5,200 nucleotides of DNA from Mageeibacillus sp. UBA3708. Its GTDB lineage: Bacteria; Bacillota; Clostridia; Saccharofermentanales; Saccharofermentanaceae. Below the pieces are notes generated by a model. That model searched no databases, was not told where the DNA came from, and saw only the letters and a program-made list of their open reading frames with translations. The position numbers and the translations under genes were made by a program. Where the stretch lies: the NCBI GenBank assembly GCA_002371375.1, contig DFIB01000072.1, forward strand, positions 1-5,200. The letters are read 5' to 3'. How positions within the stretch are numbered: position 1 is the stretch's first letter; each line of letters begins with the position of its first letter. Below are positions 1 to 4,801 of the stretch, in pieces.

Positions 1-142
1 CGCGGACCAAACCACTGATTGCCCAATGATATGTGCTTTCAGACAAGTCTGTTTTCAATTTTCTTAATTCATCCATGAGTTCTTTATGGCAATATATTTT
101 TTTATCATCTATGCGATCAAGCACTTCTTCATACCACTGCAT
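1..142 (-). CDS. Partial N-terminus of a winged-helix-like protein, possibly an AbiEi-like antitoxin or autoregulator
   Basis: Only the first 47 codons are visible; the gene runs off the left edge. The ATG at 142-140 is chosen because an AAGGAG site (156-151) sits 8 nt upstream and a consensus promoter at 234-206 places transcription start near 199. The frame stays open further upstream (ATGs at 229 and 241), but those codons lie in or above the -35 box and cannot be on this transcript. The residues predict three helices: YEEVLDRI (4-11), CHKELMDELRKL (18-29) and a candidate recognition helix SESTYHWAISGLV (34-46). That pattern recalls the N-terminal winged helix of AbiEi-type antitoxins and related uncharacterised proteins. 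No family can be fixed from 47 residues, and the AbiEi link is inference supported mainly by the paired inverted repeats around the promoter. It is A/T-richer than the genes to its right and lies beyond a recombinase scar, suggesting an accessory origin. Confidence 0.6.
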   Translation of the reverse strand, partial: MQWYEEVLDRIDDKKIYCHKELMDELRKLKTDLSESTYHWAISGLVR

Positions 143-150
143 GATATCAT

Positions 151-156
151 CTCCTT
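151..156 (-). promoter_or_regulatory. Ribosome-binding site deciding the start at 142
   Basis: AAGGAG on the minus strand, 8 nt before the ATG at 142-140. It is a near-consensus Shine-Dalgarno at ideal spacing, whereas the longer in-frame starts at 229 and 241 have none. This fixes the start of the partial gene. Confidence 0.8.
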
Positions 157-168
157 TGCAGTAATCGA

Positions 169-205
169 GCACATTGGCAAATTCAATGCATTTTTGCCGA
201 TATTC
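169..205. repeat. Inverted-repeat operator candidate, proximal pair
   Basis: The left arm GCACATTGGCAAA (169-181) and right arm TTTGCCGATATTC (193-205) are inverted copies matching at 10 of 13 positions, separated by 11 bp. The right arm abuts the -10 box (211-206) and covers the predicted transcription start near 199, so a protein bound here would block RNA polymerase. The same 13-bp element makes up the second pair at 236-271. A role as a repressor site is inferred from position and repetition. Confidence 0.65.
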
Positions 206-234
206 AGTATAACATTCTTCTAAAAGCATGTCAA
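206..234 (-). promoter_or_regulatory. Sigma-A promoter of the partial left-edge gene
   Basis: On the minus strand TTGACA (234-229), a 17-bp spacer and TATACT (211-206), with a TG one base before the -10 (extended -10 form). The -35 matches consensus fully and the -10 misses one base. Predicted transcription start is near 199, giving a leader of about 57 nt before the ATG at 142. Such a strong core promoter embedded among operator-like repeats is typical of a gene that must be held down by a repressor. Confidence 0.8.
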
Positions 235-235
235 C

Positions 236-271
236 GCACATCGGCAATTTATTATTTTTTTGCCAATGTGC
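236..271. repeat. Inverted-repeat operator candidate, distal pair
   Basis: The left arm GCACATCGGCAAT (236-248) and right arm TTTGCCAATGTGC (259-271) are inverted copies matching at 11 of 13 positions, separated by 10 bp. One outer base pair on each side (235 with 272) extends the pairing, and a second (234 with 273) extends it again. The pair ends at the -35 box of the minus-strand promoter (234-229). Its right arm is an exact inverted copy of the left arm at 169-181. The two pairs are centred about 66 bp apart and bracket the promoter. It could also fold as a hairpin, but no T-run follows on either strand, so an operator is favoured over a terminator. Confidence 0.65.
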
Positions 272-277
272 GTGTGT

Positions 278-312
278 AAAAAGAACCCGCAGCCCCGAAA
301 GAGAACTACGGG
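278..312 (-). terminator. Intrinsic terminator after the recombinase remnant
   Basis: Read on the minus strand, CCCGTAG (312-306) pairs with CTGCGGG (292-286), allowing one G-U pair. A further A-T pair (313 with 285) extends the stem. The loop is 13 nt, and the stem is followed by TTCTTTTT (285-278). It lies 16 bp past the stop codon of the recombinase remnant. It would end transcription coming from the polysaccharide/rlmD operon and insulate the left-edge gene. Confidence 0.7.
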
Positions 313-328
313 TATTCCCACAATCTGT

Positions 329-785
329 TTATGCTTCAACTTCCACCGTCAATCCTGACTTGAACTCGACCACCAACTTCTCATCGTAAACCGTAATCTT
401 CTCGATAAGTCTCCGAGCCAACGGCTCACTGTACTCGGTCACTGCCTCTGTCTGCTCGTCAAGAAATGAAATCAGATCCTCCATCCGCTCCTGAAGATCG
501 TGCTTCAAAGCAGCTTCGGTTAGAATGCTCTGACGTTCTTCCCGGAGTGTCCTTGCCGGACAGTCAATACCACTTTTCTTCTTTTCAACCCGGCTGACGC
601 ATCTCCAGACAATCGATCTGTACCCCCGGTTGTTCCATGCAATCCTGCGATAAATGTCTCCGCAGTGCGCACAGAAGACTCTGCTTCTTGTTAAGTTCAT
701 TCGCCACTGTCGCCGGCGTCTTTCCAGCAAGGATCTCTTCAAAGATCCATCTCACCGTATCTGCTTTTTCTTGCCTTTTGAGGCT
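329..785 (-). pseudogene. Decayed large serine recombinase (integrase) remnant
   Basis: Two pieces of one recombinase survive in different frames. In the frame 785-681, directly after the rlmD stop codons, residues such as ADTVRWIFEEILAGKTPATV match the 'recombinase' domain downstream of the serine catalytic domain. From about 680 to 332 the next frame continues with the zinc ribbon (CAHC at 673-662, then VWRC and DCPAR) and the C-terminal tail ending EFKSGLTVEVEA. This second frame opens only with a TTG at 742 that has no ribosome-binding site. The catalytic domain with its serine nucleophile is absent. The zinc ribbon joins abruptly to LREERQ, which in intact relatives lies after a longer coiled-coil stretch, so there is also an in-frame internal deletion. 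Intact proteins act in integration and excision of conjugative elements or phages; this one cannot. The family call is confident; the lesions are judged from memory of relatives. Confidence 0.85.
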
Positions 786-788
786 TCA

Positions 789-2123
789 TTACTCTTTCTC
801 TTTTGACATCAAGACCACTGTCTCCACATGGCTCGTTTTTGGGAACATGTCAACGGGCGTCACGCTGTCTATCATGTAACCGCCGTCTGTAAACATCCTA
901 AGATCCCTTGCAAGCGTAGACGGATCACATGATATATAAGAAATGATCTCCGGGCTCTGTTCTATGAGTGCCCTTACCAGAGAGAACTCCAATCCTGCCC
1001 TGGGCGGATCCACTACGACGGCATCGTCACAGGAGATCATTGACAGCAATGACGTTATTCTCGAAGCGGGCCTGCATATGAATTCCGCATCGATGCCAAA
1101 GCGTGAAGCATTGTCCCTGGCAGAAGCGATCGCTTCAGGACTGATGTCAACGCCCATCACTTTGTGTCCTTCTTTAACAAGAGATAATCCGACCGTTCCC
1201 GTCCCGCAGTACAGATCCCAAAGAGAACCGGTATATCTGTCAGGACGTGCCAGACCGTACAGCACCTCAGCCTGCGGAACATTGACCTGGAAGAACGCCC
1301 CCGATTTCACTTTGAACTCTCTGCCGCAGAGGATCTCCGTATAGTAGTCATTACCATATAGAACCACTCTCTTGCCGCCCCTTGTCCTCTTCTCGGTAGC
1401 AGTGTTTGATATGCGGAAGGTTATGCCTGCCAAGTTCAGTTGTGATAGTCTGCCGGCAAGTCCGGATGCTGATATATACTCTGAAGCATCACGTATCAGG
1501 ACCTCACTCGGTGCATCAGAGAACGAGACAAGTTCAATCAGTATCTCACCCGTTCTCTCAGATCCGCGGATGACCGCACCACCAAACAGTCTTGTGGGGT
1601 AACCGGCAAATGCAGCTTCGATGGCCTCTCTTACCTTTCCGAACATCTCATACTCAAGTACGGATCTGTCTACCTGAACATCCTTACCGGTACCATGCGC
1701 CTTAAGGCAGAGCCTGCCGTCTCTTACCGAATACTGCATGTGATTACGGTAGTTTGAATCCTTGTCTGAGGGTACGATATCATTCATTACCCCGTCTGCT
1801 GCGGACGGGGCAACACCTCCCAATCTGATGAGACAATCCCGTACCTTGTCCTGTTTATACTTAAGCTGGGTCTTATAACTCATATGAGCGAGGTTCGCAC
1901 CGGGAATCTCCGTGCCGAACGGCAGAACGCGTTCGGGTGATGATGTCATAAGCTCAATGCATCTCCCCCTCGCGAACTTATTCTTCTCCTGCGTGATCTC
2001 CACCCTGCAGATCTCACCCGGGATAACCTGTGAATCCACAAATATCTTCTTGCCTGAAGCGAGCACTCCTATGCCTTCTCCGGAACTCCCCAAAGAGATT
2101 ATCTCAACGACTTCGCCTGCCAT
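789..2123 (-). CDS. rlmD: 23S rRNA (uracil-5-)-methyltransferase, RlmD/RlmCD (RumA/TrmA) family
   Basis: This cytosolic enzyme transfers a methyl group from S-adenosylmethionine to C5 of uridine in 23S rRNA (U1939, and U747 in dual-specificity Bacillota enzymes). It has 444 residues, normal for the family. An N-terminal TRAM RNA-binding domain (about 1-58) is followed by the central domain and a Rossmann methyltransferase fold. Visible motifs are the SAM loop DLYCGTG (303-309), DPPRAGL (372-378), the nucleophile Cys399 in SCDPSTLARDL and the base Glu434 in FPKTSHVE. All four cysteines that ligate the [4Fe-4S] cluster in E. coli RumA appear replaced: the usual C-P-x-F-G-x-C-G-G-C stretch reads LPFGTEIPGA at 67-76, and the fourth site lies near 153. 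The ATG at 2123 follows the ATPase stop by 3 nt with only a weak GGGTGA site, so translational coupling is likely. Catalytic residues are intact. TrmA-like tRNA activity cannot be excluded. Confidence 0.92.
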   Translation of the reverse strand: MAGEVVEIISLGSSGEGIGVLASGKKIFVDSQVIPGEICRVEITQEKNKFARGRCIELMTSSPERVLPFGTEIPGANLAHMSYKTQLKYKQDKVRDCLIRLGGVAPSAADGVMNDIVPSDKDSNYRNHMQYSVRDGRLCLKAHGTGKDVQVDRSVLEYEMFGKVREAIEAAFAGYPTRLFGGAVIRGSERTGEILIELVSFSDAPSEVLIRDASEYISASGLAGRLSQLNLAGITFRISNTATEKRTRGGKRVVLYGNDYYTEILCGREFKVKSGAFFQVNVPQAEVLYGLARPDRYTGSLWDLYCGTGTVGLSLVKEGHKVMGVDISPEAIASARDNASRFGIDAEFICRPASRITSLLSMISCDDAVVVDPPRAGLEFSLVRALIEQSPEIISYISCDPSTLARDLRMFTDGGYMIDSVTPVDMFPKTSHVETVVLMSKEKE

Positions 2124-2126
2124 GTG

Positions 2127-3101
2127 TCACCCGTTATTCTTCCTGCGCCACTCGCCGACTTCATGCATGTCCAGCATCTCCGGAGCATTATTCTCGATTA
2201 TGTCAAGGGCAGCCTCTATGGCCGTATTCTTCGTGCCTCGGGCAAGGATCCCTTCGAGCTTTTTTGTCTCTTTCTTGTCTTTTTTTGCTTTCTCTTCCGC
2301 ACGTCTCTTGCTACAGGCCAGTGCCAGTGCGGCGATCTCGTCATCAGTGGAAGGGATCTCCTTCGTGATCAGAAATTCCGTATAGGCATCGCAGACTTTC
2401 TCAACTTCCGGGGAGAATATTATCTGTTCACCGTGATCAAGCCAGAGGACTTTATTGCACAGTTCCTTCACCTGGTCTATGGAATGTGATACCAGTATCC
2501 CGGTAACTCCGCTTCCCAATATCTCCCTCATCTTATCGCCGCTCTTTTTACGGAAAGACCCGTCTCCTACGGCCAGCACCTCATCCAGAATAATAATATC
2601 CGGATCCACCATGCAGCAGATGGCAAAGCCGAGCCTTGATTTCATGCCGCTCGACAGCTGCCTGAAAGGCCTTTCCTCAAATTCCTCAAGCTCGGCGAAA
2701 GCGATTATCTCCTCATACATCTCATCCATGAATGCTCTCGTATACCCGAGCATTGCGCCTCTCAGATAAGCATTCTCCTTAACAGTCATGTCTCCGTCGA
2801 ATCCGCTGGCAAGCTCAAGAAGCGCGGCTATCCTGCCGTTGACCTTAATACTGCCCTGCTTCGGTTCCATTATGCCCGATATCGCTTTGAGGAGCGTACT
2901 CTTCCCTGCTCCGTTCGTGCCGATGATGCCCAGCATGTCTCCACTCTCCAGGGTAAATGATATGTGCTTGTCGGCCCAGAATTCCGTAATGCTATAGTTA
3001 CCGGTGATTTTGCGCATCACATATTCCTTGAGGCCTATTGCCTTAAGATCACCTGTAATATATCTGATGCTTACGTCACTACACTCGATCACTCTGCCCA
3101 T
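2127..3101 (-). CDS. Polysaccharide/teichoic-acid export ABC transporter ATPase (TagH/Wzt type)
   Basis: This is the ATP-hydrolysing subunit powering the adjacent permease, for export of a lipid-linked polysaccharide or teichoic-acid-like polymer across the membrane. In 324 residues there is Walker A GTNGAGKST (61-69), the signature LSSGM (149-153), Walker B DIIILDE (168-174), the D-loop AVGD and the switch histidine His206 in VSHS. The N-terminal stretch with YVMRKITG (27-34), ahead of the usual ABC core, and the ASGFDGDMTV segment (98-107) are typical of the TagH/Wzt/RfbE export branch rather than importers. After about 245 comes an unusual tail: a Lys/Glu-rich segment (265-282) then a helical-looking end. 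It is not recognisably a Wzt carbohydrate-binding domain. The AAGGTG site (3112-3107) overlaps the permease stop codon, 5 nt before the ATG. The cargo is unknown. Confidence 0.92.
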   Translation of the reverse strand: MGRVIECSDVSIRYITGDLKAIGLKEYVMRKITGNYSITEFWADKHISFTLESGDMLGIIGTNGAGKSTLLKAISGIMEPKQGSIKVNGRIAALLELASGFDGDMTVKENAYLRGAMLGYTRAFMDEMYEEIIAFAELEEFEERPFRQLSSGMKSRLGFAICCMVDPDIIILDEVLAVGDGSFRKKSGDKMREILGSGVTGILVSHSIDQVKELCNKVLWLDHGEQIIFSPEVEKVCDAYTEFLITKEIPSTDDEIAALALACSKRRAEEKAKKDKKETKKLEGILARGTKNTAIEAALDIIENNAPEMLDMHEVGEWRRKNNG

Positions 3102-3110
3102 ATCATCACC

Positions 3111-3908
3111 TTATAAATAATAAACGAACCGCCTGTTATAGTGCTTGTAGAAGAATGCTCCCGCAAGCGCTATAACAAGAGCATAAGCTAAGCACAGTGC
3201 ATGGTACTGAAGTGACGGAACAGTCCCGTCGATGACTATCATCCTGATATACTTGATGATCACATAGACCGGATTAAGCAGGAATAACCTCTGCACACTG
3301 TAAGGGAATGAATCTACTGTATAGAAAATGGCAGACAGATACGTAAGAAGTGTCAGGAACACCGAATAAAGATACTTGATATCCCTGAAGAAAACATAAA
3401 GCGCCGACAGAATCATTCCTATCCCCAGATTCATTATGACCAGGCACAGGACAGGAAACACGAGAAGCAAAAAACTCACACGGAACGTTATCCCGTCGAT
3501 GATACAGAAGACAAAAAAGACCGCCAGAGTAAGGAAGAAATTCACAAGCGACGATACATTCCTCGAGAGCAGAAAAAGGTACTTGGGAACATTGATCTTA
3601 TTGATCACGGAAGCGTTGCTGATCATGCTGGTCATTCCGTTATTCGTAGCTTCCTTGTAATACGCCATGACGATGGTTCCCGCGAAGAGATAGATCGTGT
3701 AATGAGGTGTCGTTCTGCCGAAGAATCCCGTGAAGACAAGCTTCATCACAAGCAGTGTCAGCAGGGGTGATAACACGCTCCATGCCATGCCGAGGATGGT
3801 TCTCTTATACTTATGTTCAAAGTCACGTTTGACCAGTTCCTCAAAGAGGAATCTGTTGGAAGCAAATCTTGACAAAGACTTCTTAGCTGACCTGATCGCA
3901 GTCCCCAA
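3111..3908 (-). CDS. Polysaccharide/teichoic-acid export ABC-2 permease (TagG/Wzm type)
   Basis: This is the membrane subunit of the exporter whose ATPase follows 9 nt downstream. The 265 residues fit the TagG/Wzm length. The N-terminal FLFEELVKRDFEHKYKRT and GMAWSVLSPLL (20-50) are the hallmark start of this ABC-2 family, with a basic amphipathic helix leading into the first membrane segment. Hydrophobic segments lie at about 38-60, 71-85, 117-138, 144-173, 178-197 and 234-254, six in all. The positively charged ends (KKSLSRF at 9-15 and YKHYNRRF at 254-261) suggest both termini are cytoplasmic. The start is a TTG at 3908-3906, supported by AAGGAG (3921-3916) 7 nt upstream; no ATG is nearby. 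It lies 39 nt after the DUF4422 gene with no terminator between them, so they are probably co-transcribed. Confidence 0.92.
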   Translation of the reverse strand: MGTAIRSAKKSLSRFASNRFLFEELVKRDFEHKYKRTILGMAWSVLSPLLTLLVMKLVFTGFFGRTTPHYTIYLFAGTIVMAYYKEATNNGMTSMISNASVINKINVPKYLFLLSRNVSSLVNFFLTLAVFFVFCIIDGITFRVSFLLLVFPVLCLVIMNLGIGMILSALYVFFRDIKYLYSVFLTLLTYLSAIFYTVDSFPYSVQRLFLLNPVYVIIKYIRMIVIDGTVPSLQYHALCLAYALVIALAGAFFYKHYNRRFVYYL

Positions 3909-3915
3909 TTCAATT

Positions 3916-3921
3916 CTCCTT
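3916..3921 (-). promoter_or_regulatory. Ribosome-binding site supporting a TTG start
   Basis: AAGGAG on the minus strand, 7 nt before the TTG at 3908-3906. It decides the start of the permease, which otherwise has no ATG near the expected N-terminus. Confidence 0.8.
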
Positions 3922-3947
3922 ACAAAAACTCACGCAATAATACCACA

Positions 3948-4760
3948 TCAGAAACTGTTATGGTACTTCTCGCCTTTAAACTTCGCCCTGAGCATGGCCT
4001 TTGCCTTCTCTGCCGTCTTATCTTCCGTCGTGCTGTACCACGGAAGCACCTTAATGTCGTGATGCTTCAATCCTCCCGTCTTGAGTTCGTGATCCAGCCA
4101 CACATTGAAAAGCAATTCCGAGATCCGCCCCGGATACCGCTTGTCGTAATCATCCATTCCGTTGCTGCCGACCCTCAATGTCAGTTCATACAGAATGTCG
4201 AACAGCCATGTAAGATACTTATCCATAAGGTCTCCCCTCATGATCATCATGTTGAACATATAACCTGATGATCTGGATAAGGCATCATCAAAACTCTTCA
4301 GGTAATTCGGGTGAAGATCTGCAATTACCCTCCCGCACTCATCGAGAGTCATGCTCCCATGGGTATGGCAATAATGAGCCTTGAGCGTATCCACCACGTA
4401 ATTCCTTGCCCTCGGAACCAGAACCTTCTTCCTGCCGAGGTACCCGGCAATATCCTCATATGTTACGGCACCCTTGTGCCTGTTGCCGAACAGGCGTCTG
4501 TAATGAACAAGTCCCAGATATGAATCTTCACCGGTGATGCCGGGAAGGTTCTTCCATGCCCAGTAGAGAGCCGTCAGCTCGCTGTACAACGGATTGAGGA
4601 AAGAGATATTCTCACCCGTATTATCGGCAGTAAAACCCGCAGGTATCTTCTCATGAAGACTGCTGCCGGCAAATACCGGCAGGTACATATCCCCGTGCGG
4701 GACGTCCGCTTCCTTGTGCGAAGCAACGATTATCCTGATGTTGAACTTGCTGCTTTCCAT
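3948..4760 (-). CDS. DUF4422 family protein, probable surface-polysaccharide glycosyltransferase
   Basis: The 270-residue protein carries the conserved blocks of the DUF4422 family in order: VASHKE (12-17), MYLPVFAG (25-32), NPLYSELTALYWAWKNL (56-72), YLGLVHYRR (81-89), HPNY (150-153), MFNMMIMRGDLMDKYLTWLF (168-187) and RISELLFNVWL (212-222). There is no signal peptide or membrane segment, so it should act in the cytosol on lipid-linked sugar intermediates. Members occur in capsule, O-antigen and cell-wall polysaccharide clusters and are considered glycosyltransferases; donor and acceptor here are unknown. The neighbouring polymer exporter supports this role. It is the first gene of the minus-strand operon. 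The ATG at 4760 has no Shine-Dalgarno, and a perfect TATAAT lies only 6 nt upstream, so the transcript may be leaderless. No better internal start exists, because VASHKE must be near the N-terminus. Confidence 0.85.
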   Translation of the reverse strand: MESSKFNIRIIVASHKEADVPHGDMYLPVFAGSSLHEKIPAGFTADNTGENISFLNPLYSELTALYWAWKNLPGITGEDSYLGLVHYRRLFGNRHKGAVTYEDIAGYLGRKKVLVPRARNYVVDTLKAHYCHTHGSMTLDECGRVIADLHPNYLKSFDDALSRSSGYMFNMMIMRGDLMDKYLTWLFDILYELTLRVGSNGMDDYDKRYPGRISELLFNVWLDHELKTGGLKHHDIKVLPWYSTTEDKTAEKAKAMLRAKFKGEKYHNSF

Positions 4761-4766
4761 AGACTT

Positions 4767-4795
4767 ATTATATCATCCCAAACTGTGATAAACTG
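4767..4795 (-). promoter_or_regulatory. Extended -10 promoter of the polysaccharide operon, possibly leaderless
   Basis: On the minus strand TGATATAAT (4775-4767) gives a perfect TATAAT with the extended -10 TG. The hexamer 17 bp upstream, CAGTTT (4795-4790), is a poor -35. Only 6 nt (AAGTCT) separate TATAAT from the DUF4422 ATG, so transcription would start at or next to the A of the start codon. The direct repeats at 4780-4796 sit over the -35 region and could bind an activator or repressor. Confidence 0.6.
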
Positions 4796-4796
4796 T
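4780..4796. repeat. Tandem AAACTGT repeat in a divergent promoter region
   Basis: AAACTGT occurs at 4780-4786 and again at 4790-4796, so the copies start 10 bp apart, one helical turn, placing them on the same face of the DNA. They lie between the divergent DUF4422 and Nudix genes, upstream of the DUF4422 -10 box. A regulator-binding role is inferred; the motif is short and A/T-rich enough that chance is possible. Confidence 0.35.
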
Positions 4797-4801
4797 TCTA
4801 T

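Larger units (their letters stand above)
143..328. other. Regulatory intergenic region between recombinase remnant and left-edge gene
   Basis: No gene is supported here. From right to left on the minus strand it holds the terminator closing the recombinase transcript (312-278), the distal inverted pair (271-236), the promoter (234-206), the proximal inverted pair (205-169) and the ribosome-binding site (156-151). The open minus-strand frame between 229 and 143 looks mildly codon-like but lies mostly in the promoter and leader, so it is not called. The stretch is A/T-richer than the genes to its right. Confidence 0.6.

Noticed and set aside
143..241. Longer version of the left-edge gene starting at ATG 229 or 241
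   Set aside because: Both ATGs lie within or upstream of the -35 box and lack a Shine-Dalgarno, while the ATG at 142 has AAGGAG at 8 nt.
234..273. Reading the 14-bp hairpin as an intrinsic terminator
   Set aside because: No T-run follows the stem on either strand. The same element recurs as a second inverted pair at 169-205, and the arms abut a promoter, which fits operators better.
329..742. Treating the 137-codon zinc-ribbon frame as an intact small protein
   Set aside because: It starts with a TTG inside recombinase-domain sequence of another frame, has no ribosome-binding site, and its first about 20 residues are an out-of-frame artefact.
770..786. Hairpin GCCT-CAAA-AGGC just after rlmD as a terminator
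   Set aside because: The stem is only about 4 bp and is followed on the minus strand by an A-rich run rather than T residues.
637..879. Plus-strand open frame of about 80 codons across the recombinase/rlmD junction
   Set aside because: It is antisense to the recombinase remnant and rlmD, with no family signal and no ribosome-binding site.
1912..2489. Overlapping plus-strand open frames across the rlmD/ATPase junction
   Set aside because: Ser/Leu-rich shadow frames antisense to two clearly conserved genes.
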